A program made the position numbers and the translations under genes. From the NCBI GenBank assembly GCA_964540105.1, contig CAZILL010000001.1, forward strand, positions 62,001-126,000: a DNA stretch of 64,000 nt. Direction: 5' to 3'. Each line of letters opens with the position of its first letter. Positions within the stretch are counted from its first letter, which is position 1. Origin of the DNA: DATKJY01 sp964540105 (GTDB lineage: Bacteria > Zixibacteria > MSB-5A5 > GN15 > FEB-12). The notes under the pieces were generated by a model. That model was not told the origin of the DNA. It did no database searches and was given only the letters and a program-made list of their open reading frames with translations. Positions 43,844 to 51,822 of the stretch are shown here, piece by piece.

Positions 43844-44233
43844 ATGAAAGATGACTTAGCCTATACTCAGACTACGACCAAACCGTTCGCCGAGGTGGTC
43901 GCCGCTTTCGAACGTCTCGTCCCAGAGCACCAATTTCGGATTCTTCACATTCACGATGTCCAGGCTACGCTTGCCGAGAAGGGGTTGCAGCGCGCACCGC
44001 TGAAGATCATCGAAGTCTGTAACGCCGGTTTCGCGCATCAGGCGCTGCAAAAGGAAATGCAAGTCGCTCTCTTTATGCCGTGTCGATTCACCGTTCATAC
44101 CGAGGGTACGACAACAATCGTGACCCTTGCCCGACCAACCATGATCAGCCAGATGCTTCCGGATTCCGGGCTTGATGCTCTTGCCGCTGATGTCGAAGCG
44201 ACACTGAGAAAAATCATGCAGGCGGCGCTGTAA
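43844..44233 (+). CDS. DUF302-domain protein
   Basis: A 129-residue protein resembling the DUF302 family: an N-terminal AYTQTTTKPFAEVVAAFE, a central APLKIIEVCNAGFAHQAL with cysteine, and LFMPCRFTVHTEGTTTIV. The role is not established; the family is common beside sulfur and metal redox genes. ATG 43844 has GAAAGGA at a good distance; ATG 43838 is too close to it. The stop is 4 bases before the next start. Confidence 0.85.
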   Translation: MKDDLAYTQTTTKPFAEVVAAFERLVPEHQFRILHIHDVQATLAEKGLQRAPLKIIEVCNAGFAHQALQKEMQVALFMPCRFTVHTEGTTTIVTLARPTMISQMLPDSGLDALAADVEATLRKIMQAAL

Positions 44234-44237
44234 CACT

Positions 44238-44426
44238 ATGGACCAACGGGCGCCTAAGCGAGCCATGCGACGGTTCGTTGTTTTCTCCGCATCGGGAGCA
44301 ACGCTTGGAATTGTCGTTTCGACCATATATATTGCCTTTGGCGCAACTTGACAGATCACCTGTAACCCCTACGTGATGGCTTCACTCGGGGGCTTGGTCG
44401 GTCTGGCCATGGCGATAGCGGATTGA
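44238..44426 (+). CDS. Small membrane protein (DUF6132-like) with in-frame TGA, selenocysteine candidate
   Basis: The frame runs from ATG 44238 to TGA 44424-44426 (62 residues) if the TGA at 44349-44351 is read through. The first 37 codons give a basic start and a membrane helix (FVVFSASGATLGIVVSTIY). After the TGA the same frame continues QITCNPYVMASLGGLVGLAMAIAD split by a second membrane helix. DUF6132 proteins have two helices and a CPITSNPY-type motif; here the TGA stands at the cysteine and the following residues read QITCNPY. A hairpin follows at the right distance. There is no ribosome site, but the start is coupled to the DUF302 stop. A pseudogene or sequencing error is the alternative. 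Confidence 0.6.
44366..44391 (+). promoter_or_regulatory. Putative bacterial SECIS hairpin
   Basis: Fourteen bases after the in-frame TGA, CCCC pairs with GGGG and GTGA with TCAC around a TGGCT loop. Bacterial SECIS elements lie just downstream of the UGA and carry a G in the first two loop bases, as here. Confidence 0.45.
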
Positions 44427-44438
44427 AAGGAAGGCTGC

Positions 44439-44639
44439 ATGCCGATATTCGAGTTTCACTGTGAACAATGTGGTCTCAAGTTTGAAGAACTTCTCAGAAC
44501 AGCCGACGAGGCTGTCTCCTGCCCGACCTGCCGTTCCCCAAAAGTTGAAAAGCTGCTCTCGGTATTCGCGTCCTCCGTCCCGTCCGGCTCCGGCGCGCCC
44601 CCTTGTGCCCGTCCCGGGTGCGGCAGCGGCTTCAGCTGA
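44439..44639 (+). CDS. FmdB-family zinc-ribbon protein
   Basis: A 66-residue protein beginning MPIFEFHCEQCGLKFEEL and containing CPTC, the usual FmdB/regulatory zinc-ribbon layout; a second cysteine pair near the C-terminus (CARPGCGSG) is also typical. Function not established. GAAAGGAAGG precedes the start, 12 bases after the DUF6132-like stop. Confidence 0.85.
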   Translation: MPIFEFHCEQCGLKFEELLRTADEAVSCPTCRSPKVEKLLSVFASSVPSGSGAPPCARPGCGSGFS

Positions 44640-44852
44640 GCGTCGTAACCCAACGGTCACGGTCGTGACCTTTTCTTAGTTCCCCTCACCCACCTTCCAG
44701 CAGCAAAGAGGTCAGGCAAGAGAGCGGCATATGCCCGCCACCGTTTTAAGTTGACTTCGCCCGCTCTTTCGGGTTTTCATCACGTCATTGTATCCTGAGC
44801 ACACAGAGGGGAGTAATCTCTCCCTGCTCGGGCACGAGGTAAAGGAGTTATC

Positions 44853-45281
44853 ATGTCCTCAATGTTTTGGATTTGGATGGCCGCCGCCGTCATCTTCTTG
44901 ATAATCGAACTGCTGACCCCGACATTTTTCTTCATCTGTTTCACGGCCGGTGCGCTGGCGTCGGGTCTCTACGCCAGTTTCTATCCCGAAGCGCATTACT
45001 GGCAAATCGGAATCTTCATAGTTGTCACCGTCATTCTTCTCCCCCTGTCGCGCAAGTTGGCTCGGAAGATCACCAAACCATCACCGAGCGAATCCAATGT
45101 CGACGCCATGATCGGCAAGGTTGGACTTGTGACCGCTCCCATCGACCCGGATCTTGGCGGCAAGATTCGCTACGAAGGGGAGATCTGGCAGGCGCTTGCT
45201 TCCGAACCGATTGAGCTCAACAGGAAAGTGAAGATCATTTCCGTCTCCGGCACCAAAGTGCACGTGGAGCGGCTCACATAA
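44853..45281 (+). CDS. NfeD-family membrane protein (YbbK-like)
   Basis: A 142-residue short NfeD protein: two or three membrane helices at the N-terminus (WIWMAAAVIFLIIELLTP onwards) and a C-terminal OB-fold (MIGKVGLVTAPI to VKIISVSGTKVHVERL). It lies 20 bases before an SPFH gene, the normal partner; together they are thought to organise membrane microdomains. AAAGGAG precedes the start. Confidence 0.9.
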   Translation: MSSMFWIWMAAAVIFLIIELLTPTFFFICFTAGALASGLYASFYPEAHYWQIGIFIVVTVILLPLSRKLARKITKPSPSESNVDAMIGKVGLVTAPIDPDLGGKIRYEGEIWQALASEPIELNRKVKIISVSGTKVHVERLT

Positions 45282-45301
45282 TAAAAGGAAAGGCAGTTGC
45301 C

Positions 45302-46261
45302 ATGAGTACCGGCCCTAATCCCGTCAGCGTCTTTCTGGTGATCGCAGTTGTTTTTGCGTTCATCATCGTCCTGATGTCGATCCGCATCATCCGCCCGTTT
45401 GAGCGCGGTCTCGTTGAGCGGCTTGGCAAATTCCAGCGAACCATCGGCCCCGGCCTCAACATGATTCTCCCCTTTTTCGACACTGTCCTTAAGGTTGATA
45501 TGCGCGAGGTTGTCATCGAAGTCCCTCCACAGCTGGTGATCACCAAGGACAACGTTAATGTCGAAGTCGACGCCATCATCTACGCGCAGGTCACCGACCC
45601 GGCCCGCACGCGTTACGAAATATCGAACTATATCATCGCTTCGACGAAACTGGCGCAGACCAACCTGCGTAATGTCATCGGCGAACTCGATCTCGATTCC
45701 TGCCTGTCGTCGCGCGACAAGATCAACACCCAATTGCGCGACGTCATGGATACCGCCACCGACAAGTGGGGCGTGCGTGTCAATCGCATCGAGCTTCAAC
45801 GCATTGATCCTCCCGTTGATATCACTGCCGCGATGAGCCGCCAGATGAAGGCCGAACGCGATAAACGTGCGGCGATCCTCGATGCCGAGGCGATTCGTCA
45901 GTCCGAGATTACCAAATCTGAAGGAAAGAAGCTCTCCCAGATTCTCGAAGCCGAAGGATATGCGCAATCGGTGAAACTCAAGGCTGATGCCGAAAAATAC
46001 CGCCAGCTGGCCGTTGCGGAAGGGGAAGCCGGAGCCATCGCCAGTGTCTACAACGCCATCCATGCTTCCAAACCCGATGAAAAACTGATTACGCTGAAGT
46101 ATCTCGAGATGCTCCCCAAGCTCGCCGACGGAACCGCCAACAAGATCTTCCTGCCGTACGAAGCCACCGGTATTCTTGCCTCGCTCTCGGCTTTCGTCGA
46201 GAGTATCAAGCCCAACCAACCACCCCCTGCGACGAAACCGACTGTGACGGCGGGATCATGA
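45302..46261 (+). CDS. SPFH/stomatin-like protein (QmcA-like)
   Basis: A 319-residue membrane protein with an N-terminal anchor (residues 8-30), the SPFH domain starting IIRPFERGLVERLGKFQRTI, and a coiled-coil region (AAMSRQMKAERDKRAAILDAE, EAEGYAQSVKLKADAE) as in stomatin/QmcA proteins. It oligomerises at the inner membrane and pairs with the NfeD protein encoded just upstream. Confidence 0.92.
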   Translation: MSTGPNPVSVFLVIAVVFAFIIVLMSIRIIRPFERGLVERLGKFQRTIGPGLNMILPFFDTVLKVDMREVVIEVPPQLVITKDNVNVEVDAIIYAQVTDPARTRYEISNYIIASTKLAQTNLRNVIGELDLDSCLSSRDKINTQLRDVMDTATDKWGVRVNRIELQRIDPPVDITAAMSRQMKAERDKRAAILDAEAIRQSEITKSEGKKLSQILEAEGYAQSVKLKADAEKYRQLAVAEGEAGAIASVYNAIHASKPDEKLITLKYLEMLPKLADGTANKIFLPYEATGILASLSAFVESIKPNQPPPATKPTVTAGS

Positions 46262-46285
46262 CCAGTAACGCATGACAGCCGACGC

Positions 46286-47077
46286 ATGGGTCAGTCGATA
46301 ATTCAGGTCGATGCCTTCACCGCCGAGCCGTTTGCGGGAAACCCCGCTGCGGTTTGCATCATGCCTTCTCCCCGCGACGACGTTTGGATGCAGAACGTCG
46401 CGCGTGAAATGAATCTCTCCGAAACCGCTTTCCTCTACCCGGAGCAAAATGGCTATCACCTGCGCTGGTTCACCCCTGTTGTAGAAGTTGCCCTCTGCGG
46501 CCACGCCACACTGGCGAGCGCGCATGTTCTCCTCCGGGATTCCCACGTACCGGCAGACAAGCCGATCTTTTTCTACACAGAGAAAAGCGGTCTGCTTACC
46601 GCCCGCAAGACTGACGATTGGATTGAGCTGAATTTTCCCGCCCGCACAGCTGAGTCCGCAATTCCCCCCGAGGGGCTTGTTCAGGCAATTGGTCTTACGC
46701 CGACATTTGTCGGCAAGAGCCAGTACGACTACTTGATTGAAGTCCCTTCGGACAACGACCTTCGAAACGCCGCGCCCGACATGACTGCGCTCAAGAAACT
46801 TCCGGTCCGCGGACTGATCCTGACCGCCCGCTCAAGTGTGCCGCAGTTCGACTTTGTTTCCCGCTTCTTCGCCCCGTCAGCCGGAGTCAACGAAGACCCG
46901 GTAACCGGATCCGCGCATTGCACGCTGGGACCATACTGGAAGATGCGACTGAACAAAGATCGCTTCACTGCCTATCAGGCTTCCGCCCGCGGCGGGATTG
47001 TGCGTGTTCAGGTTCAGAACGACCGTGTCCTTCTCGGTGGTCAGGCCGTGATCATCATGCGCGCCGAACTGGTCTGA
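46286..47077 (+). CDS. PhzF-family isomerase/epimerase-like protein
   Basis: A 263-residue protein with the PhzF pattern: QVDAFTAEPFAGNPAAVC at the start, the catalytic glutamate in MNLSETAFL, CGHATLASAHVL and the C-terminal mirror GVNEDPVTGSAHC. PhzF-like proteins isomerise small acids by proton transfer; the substrate here is unknown. It is convergent with mutY. Confidence 0.9.
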   Translation: MGQSIIQVDAFTAEPFAGNPAAVCIMPSPRDDVWMQNVAREMNLSETAFLYPEQNGYHLRWFTPVVEVALCGHATLASAHVLLRDSHVPADKPIFFYTEKSGLLTARKTDDWIELNFPARTAESAIPPEGLVQAIGLTPTFVGKSQYDYLIEVPSDNDLRNAAPDMTALKKLPVRGLILTARSSVPQFDFVSRFFAPSAGVNEDPVTGSAHCTLGPYWKMRLNKDRFTAYQASARGGIVRVQVQNDRVLLGGQAVIIMRAELV

Positions 47078-47117
47078 CAGAATCCGCAGAATTGCGACTG
47101 GCTCGAACGCTTGCAAC

Positions 47118-47930
47118 CTACTTCAAGAGCACCCTGTCGCCATTCACGACTATGACCCCTTCCCGCATCAGGGTCTCTGCCGCCTCGCGCACTGCTGACA
47201 TCTCTACTCTCAATGCGCGGGCGACAACACCGAGCCCTATTGCTTCACGGGTCGTCAAACGCCTCAGGATTTCCCCCCTGATCTGCCGTCTCGACCCCAC
47301 AAACTTCCCTTGACGGACGCCAACCCGAATGTTCCGCTTTGGCACGTTCAGCGCCCCGTAATCCATCAGCGCGTTGTGCCAGTCCCGCGCTCTTCGTTTC
47401 GGTAATACCCGCCACGCCAACGCTTCAATCTGGTCGCGTGTTGTTGAGAGCGGCAATCCGAATTCATGCATCAACACCCTCTTGATATTCGTATCAACCG
47501 TTATCAACGGCTCGTTATGCGCGAAGATCAGGATTGCCCGCGACGTGTACCGCCCGATCCCTGGCAATTTCTCCAGCATCACCAGATCATCCGGCAACTT
47601 TCCGCCGTACTCTTTGACCACAATTCTTGCCAGTTTCCCGAGGTACAAGCAGCGTCGGTTGTAACCAAGTCCGGACCAGGCGGTGAGTAATTGGCGAGTT
47701 GACGCGATAGCCAGAGCATACCAGTCTGGCCAGAGCTTCATCCACGCTTGATATTTAGGTAGAACCCGCTCCACCTGAGTTTGCTGGAGCATCATCTCCG
47801 CCACTGTTATCGCGTATGGGTCCTGGGCTTTCCGAAACGGCAACGCCCGCCCGTGCCGCGTGTAGAATCGAAACATTTTCCGTTGAAAAGCCCGCACGCT
47901 TTCCTGCGTGATCACCATACTCTTGCGCAT
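47118..47930 (-). CDS. MutY-like adenine DNA glycosylase lacking the Fe-S cluster ligands
   Basis: A 270-residue HhH-GPD glycosylase. The catalytic glutamate is in AEMMLQQTQV (Glu45), the hairpin is KLPGIGRYTS and the catalytic aspartate is in ITVDTNIKRV (Asp146), as in MutY, which removes adenine opposite 8-oxoguanine. After MDYGALNVPKRN the four cysteines that normally hold a 4Fe-4S cluster are absent, and the C-terminal NUDIX-like domain is replaced by a short helical region ending in VVNGDRVLLK. Clusterless MutY proteins are known in some lineages. The frame is continuous, so this is not an obvious pseudogene. mutM lies about 5 kb to the left. Confidence 0.85.
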   Translation of the reverse strand: MRKSMVITQESVRAFQRKMFRFYTRHGRALPFRKAQDPYAITVAEMMLQQTQVERVLPKYQAWMKLWPDWYALAIASTRQLLTAWSGLGYNRRCLYLGKLARIVVKEYGGKLPDDLVMLEKLPGIGRYTSRAILIFAHNEPLITVDTNIKRVLMHEFGLPLSTTRDQIEALAWRVLPKRRARDWHNALMDYGALNVPKRNIRVGVRQGKFVGSRRQIRGEILRRLTTREAIGLGVVARALRVEMSAVREAAETLMREGVIVVNGDRVLLK

Positions 47931-48019
47931 GCCGACTCAATATACGAGTACCTTCGACTCACCCTCAATCTCCAAAACCGCGTTGACCAACCCCATCCGT
48001 TTGAGTATCTTGGCGTCCC

Positions 48020-49474
48020 ATGTCGATCAGCATCCCCGCCGACGCCAAACAGAATTCGTTTGACCCGCGACGCCTCAGCGCTGCAGCGCTGTTTCTGCTC
48101 TCCGGTTATCTGATAGCTGTTGCGTATCTTCTCCTCAACGGCAAAAATTTCCTGGCACTGATGGGGTTGTCGGCCCCTGTTGCACTTGTCATTGCCAGCC
48201 AGCCCAGACTCATGCTCTTCACTTTTCTCTTCACGCTCTTCATACGCTACGACATCCTGTTGACCATTCCCATCGCTGTTGCCGATCTCGGAGTCGGATT
48301 GCTGGTCCTGTCAGCACTGCTCGACATTCTCCTCCAACCGTCCCAAGCTCGACCACTGCCACCTTTGTTCGGGAACTATGTCGCGCTCGTGCTGGCATTG
48401 ATCGTCTGTTCTATTACAGGATATGGCCTTGCGATCTCCCTTCATCCTCTTGCCCGAGTGTCTTTGCTCTTTGCGACGTTTCTCGCAGCCTATCGCCTTT
48501 CTGCGAAAACCGATGTTGTTACCCTGCTCAAGTTCTTCTTCTGGAACACTGTTGTTCATAGTGTGATCGCCCTTGTTCCCTTTCTTGCGTCCGGCGGCAG
48601 GATCAGATCATTTGGGTTGCTCTCTGTGGCCCTCGACGACTACGGCATGCTGGCGCTCCCGCTCGGGGTCGCATTCTACCTTTGGTCACGTCGAGCGAAT
48701 GCGGCCCATTACTTGTTCGGTTCGGCGATAGTTACTCTGGCTCTCATCGGTACTCAGTCGCGGGCGCCGATATTCTTTGCCCTGTGCGGGGCCGCCATAG
48801 TCCTTATCATCTCCTGGCGACGTTCCAGAAAATGGACGGTAGAAAGCATGAACGCTGCCGATCCGAACCAGCATTCTGTCCTTCCCCCTATCCGGACCCG
48901 TATCCGCACCCTGTTGTTCTTTGGTCTCGGCTCTGTCCTACCAATTCTCGCTCTCAAGCCCGATTACTTGCTCAAAGCGCTTGAGCGTTTCCAGTGGCTT
49001 TTCACCACACAGCCCGGCGAGACGTTTCGTCTGCGAGTTGAGCTTTGGAGCACGGCGCTTCGCACTTTTGTCGACCATCCGCTCACCGGCGTCGGCCCCG
49101 GACTGTTTCGCTCCATCGGCGAAATCTACCCGACCCTGCACCTGAAGATACTGAACTACTACGTCCACGGGCTTTCCGCCCACAATCTGTTCCTGCATTA
49201 TCTGGCCGAAACCGGCCTGGTGGGTACAACCATGTTGGTGGCATTGTTCGTCAACCAGTATCGCGTCGCTCGTCGAAACTGGCTCCATGTTGAGCAGAGT
49301 GCATGCGACGGCTCTCAAGTAGGTCTGTTTGCGCTTAGCGCTCTTTTCCTTACTACGACTTTCATTGAAGGCGGATGGATGTGGGGGGAATGGGGTCTGC
49401 TCGCCGCCCTGCTATTCGCCCTGATTGCTCGATCAGCCTTCGTGAGTCCCGGTTCCAAGACTTCCGTGGTCTGA
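48020..49474 (+). CDS. O-antigen ligase/polymerase-family membrane protein
   Basis: A 484-residue protein with about 11 membrane helices and a large periplasmic loop toward the C-terminus containing RVELWSTALRTFVDHPLTGVGPG and SAHNLFLHYLAETGL, the Wzy_C signature with the conserved His. Such proteins polymerise or ligate surface polysaccharide. It stands alone here but may act on the polysaccharide built by the 13-20 kb locus (inference). Confidence 0.85.
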   Translation: MSISIPADAKQNSFDPRRLSAAALFLLSGYLIAVAYLLLNGKNFLALMGLSAPVALVIASQPRLMLFTFLFTLFIRYDILLTIPIAVADLGVGLLVLSALLDILLQPSQARPLPPLFGNYVALVLALIVCSITGYGLAISLHPLARVSLLFATFLAAYRLSAKTDVVTLLKFFFWNTVVHSVIALVPFLASGGRIRSFGLLSVALDDYGMLALPLGVAFYLWSRRANAAHYLFGSAIVTLALIGTQSRAPIFFALCGAAIVLIISWRRSRKWTVESMNAADPNQHSVLPPIRTRIRTLLFFGLGSVLPILALKPDYLLKALERFQWLFTTQPGETFRLRVELWSTALRTFVDHPLTGVGPGLFRSIGEIYPTLHLKILNYYVHGLSAHNLFLHYLAETGLVGTTMLVALFVNQYRVARRNWLHVEQSACDGSQVGLFALSALFLTTTFIEGGWMWGEWGLLAALLFALIARSAFVSPGSKTSVV

Positions 49475-49572
49475 ATCTGAGCTCGCCAGCAACTCGAAAA
49501 TCTACTTGATCTTTACATCCATAGGCTCCATTTCTAAGTAGTCAATGGAGCAACGTCAAATACGGAGGATAT

Positions 49573-49908
49573 GTGGAGAAGCAGCAATTGATCGTCGTCA
49601 CGACCGGCAACGAAGTCGCCGGCAAACAGATCGCCGCCTACCTCGGAGTGGTTCGAGGGATTGTTGTTCGCTCTCCCTCCATCTCTCAGGGTCTGATCGG
49701 CAAGCTGAAATCAATCGCCGGCGGAAACATCGAAGAATTTGCAGCGGTATGCGAACACGCCAGAGGTGAAGCCTACGAGCGGATGATTCGTAACGCCGCC
49801 GAGATCGGCGCCGACGCTATCATCGGTATGCGCTACGACGCGACCGATTTCGCCGATCTGGCGACCGAAGTTCTCGCGTACGGCACCGCGGTGAAATTAT
49901 CACGATAG
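49573..49908 (+). CDS. YbjQ/UPF0145 family protein
   Basis: A 111-residue heavy-metal-binding-like protein: VTTGNEVAGKQIAAYLGVVRGI, then YERMIRNAAEIGADAIIGMRYD and EVLAYGTAV, matching the YbjQ (DUF74) family, which forms pentamers of unknown role. The GTG at 49573 is the start, with CGGAGGATAT directly before it. Confidence 0.9.
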   Translation: MEKQQLIVVTTGNEVAGKQIAAYLGVVRGIVVRSPSISQGLIGKLKSIAGGNIEEFAAVCEHARGEAYERMIRNAAEIGADAIIGMRYDATDFADLATEVLAYGTAVKLSR

Positions 49909-49936
49909 GGTTGGGACCTCTTCTCGCCGGTATATC

Positions 49937-49975
49937 TACCCCTCGCCCACTCCAGAAGGGGAGACGGGGTGTGAG
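49937..49975. repeat. Intergenic palindromic repeat, copy C (degenerate)
   Basis: CCCCTCGCCCACTCC, then AGAAGGGGAGACGGGG and TGTGAGG, an imperfect palindrome resembling the CCCTC-rich elements at 25.8 and 34.7 kb. Confidence 0.4.
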
Positions 49976-50090
49976 GTTCGAACGCAGAATCGTTACCCTG
50001 ACGTCAGAATCTTGCTTTTCCACTTGACAGTCAAGGTCAGTCATTCGTCATACTGGAGTTAGGCAAACACAATTCGCCGGGAGGTATCTG

Positions 50091-51140
50091 ATGAAATACA
50101 GATCACTCATCTTCGTCGTAATGGCATTGATTGCGGGATTAAGCTGTTTCTCGTGTTCTGGTGACCAGCCAACCAGTTCCGACAACGTTACGCAGGACTA
50201 CGCGGTCTTCTTCCGCGACTCTCCCGGGCCTGCAGGGAGAATCCTCAAGTACCATGTTTCATCAGGCAAGCTGGATTCTACGGCGGACAGGGTCCCGAAC
50301 ATCGGCGCTCCAGCCGCCGTTTCTGCCGACGGAAAGCGCCTGTACCTGAATAGCGGAAAGGTAGTGGATGCCGAAACGTTTGAGATGCTTCATGACTCGC
50401 CCTACCGGGGGTTTGTGGCGGTCTCCCCGGACAATCAGTTGGTGGCCTTCTGCGACACTGATCTGTTCATTGTCAGAGCATCGGACTACGCGCTCGTATT
50501 CCACGATACCGACGCCACCACCGGGGCCACTTTCAGTGCGAATTCTCGACGGCTCTACGCGAAAAAACCAACCGTCGGCACTTGTGCCGCTATGTATGTC
50601 CTCGATCTTGAGCATGACAACCAGGCAACACGCCGATGCATAAAGGGCGGCCTGGGGTCAAGAACACTGGTAGTATCACCCGACGAGACGAAGCTGTATC
50701 TCTACAAGCATCGCGGGGGATACTTTCATTCATTTGACGAATACGACCTTACTCTGGACTCAGCTGTATTCACCTATTGGTTCGAGCCGGGTTCCGGGTC
50801 GCTTGCACAAACACCGGACGGGAAGGATGTGTACTTTACAGCGCCAGGAGAGCTAGTAGTACGAGAAGACCCTCCCCCCCTGTTCTCACTGGCTGTTTAT
50901 CACACTGAGACAAAGACCATCGACTTGCTCGTCAGGTTCCAGCCGATGTGCGGATCGGACAGTCCCACGTGGCCTTCGCTGTACAATGACATCGTCATAA
51001 CACCAGATGGTCGCTGGCTTGTCGGTACCGGCAGGGAGATGGTGTCCACTCTTCGTCGGGATCTTCGTGATGACTCACAGACTGTCCTGTGCTTTCCTGG
51101 GAGATGGTTGACCACTCCGAGAATTCAGAATGGACTGTGA
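50091..51140 (+). CDS. Secreted/lipoprotein with YVTN-like beta-propeller repeats
   Basis: A 349-residue protein. The signal peptide ends in SCFSC, which may be a lipobox. The body has repeated blocks such as PAAVSADGKRLYL, FVAVSPDNQLVAF, LVVSPDETKLYLY and LAQTPDGKDVYF, the pattern of YVTN/WD-like propeller blades. Seven blades are plausible but not counted with certainty. No enzymatic motif is seen; a binding role at the cell surface is likely. The region after its stop has no clear continuation in another frame. Confidence 0.72.
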   Translation: MKYRSLIFVVMALIAGLSCFSCSGDQPTSSDNVTQDYAVFFRDSPGPAGRILKYHVSSGKLDSTADRVPNIGAPAAVSADGKRLYLNSGKVVDAETFEMLHDSPYRGFVAVSPDNQLVAFCDTDLFIVRASDYALVFHDTDATTGATFSANSRRLYAKKPTVGTCAAMYVLDLEHDNQATRRCIKGGLGSRTLVVSPDETKLYLYKHRGGYFHSFDEYDLTLDSAVFTYWFEPGSGSLAQTPDGKDVYFTAPGELVVREDPPPLFSLAVYHTETKTIDLLVRFQPMCGSDSPTWPSLYNDIVITPDGRWLVGTGREMVSTLRRDLRDDSQTVLCFPGRWLTTPRIQNGL

Positions 51141-51442
51141 TCTTTGTTGTAGGCCAAAGAGACCTTCCAGCCTTGGATACCCCGACAGAGACAGTGACGA
51201 GCTGCTATCTTGCGACCAGCAACTGGGTGGTTACGGCGATCTGTCAGAACGCGCAGGGTATGTTTCCTGTTCCTACAACACCCAACCCATCTTATTCCTT
51301 GACAAAAGGTTGTTGTAACCCTATGTTATTCTTAGAACTCGGGCGCGGTCCGGGTTGTGCCTCACCACTGTATCATCTTTGCGATAACATAATGTAACAG
51401 GGACTAATTCCTGTGCGGAGAACCATAACCAAGGAGAGTACC
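51141..51442. other. Intergenic region with promoter for the regulator operon
   Basis: About 300 bases with no convincing gene. It contains the promoter candidate at 51299-51327 and an inverted repeat TATGTTAT ... ATAACATA (51322-51329 and 51384-51391) that overlaps the -10 and could be an operator. Confidence 0.45.
51299..51327 (+). promoter_or_regulatory. Sigma-70-type promoter candidate for the secreted protein and regulator
   Basis: A perfect TTGACA, 17 bases, then TATGTT, about 115 bases before the ATG at 51443. An inverted repeat overlaps the -10. Confidence 0.5.
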
Positions 51443-51805
51443 ATGAAGCAAATCATCTGTCTACTGGCTTTAATGCTGGTAATCGTCGTTGGGCTCGGCA
51501 CCACTGCTGTGTCGAACGTAAGCCCGACCGGCTCTTTGCCGGGTCTCATCGATCCAGGTGAAGATCATCCCTGGGGCGGCAACGAATTTGGACCGAGTAT
51601 CGGTTCCTCCTCCCCCGGCCGAGTTGCCCGACCGATGGGATCAACTGGCAATCTCTTTATTGATCTCTACTTCCGGTATCTGGTTCGCCCCTGGACGGGT
51701 GAAGTCCCCAGCATACGTCACGAGTACAGACACCTCCGTCCGACCCCACAGGGACAGACTGGAACCACGACCACCACCATTCCCACGCAAGGTAGCAGTA
51801 ACTGA
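51443..51805 (+). CDS. Small secreted protein of unknown function
   Basis: A 120-residue protein with a clear signal peptide (MKQIICLLALMLVIVVGLG, cleavage probably near residue 22) and a Pro/Gly/Ser/Thr-rich mature part ending in a threonine run and QGSSN. It has no cysteine after the signal peptide and no motif I recognise. AAGGAGAG precedes the start. It lies 17 bases before the sigma-54 activator of the microcompartment locus and so shares its transcript; whether it acts with it, for example as a ligand or envelope sensor, is unknown. Confidence 0.6.
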   Translation: MKQIICLLALMLVIVVGLGTTAVSNVSPTGSLPGLIDPGEDHPWGGNEFGPSIGSSSPGRVARPMGSTGNLFIDLYFRYLVRPWTGEVPSIRHEYRHLRPTPQGQTGTTTTTIPTQGSSN

Positions 51806-51822
51806 CAAAGGGTAATTGGAGT

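Noticed and set aside
45170..46219. 349-codon minus-strand frame over the SPFH gene
   Set aside because: Antisense to a clear NfeD/SPFH pair.
51089..51397. Frame overlapping the end of the beta-propeller gene, as a frameshifted continuation
   Set aside because: The downstream peptide shows no propeller repeat, so a frameshift is not supported.
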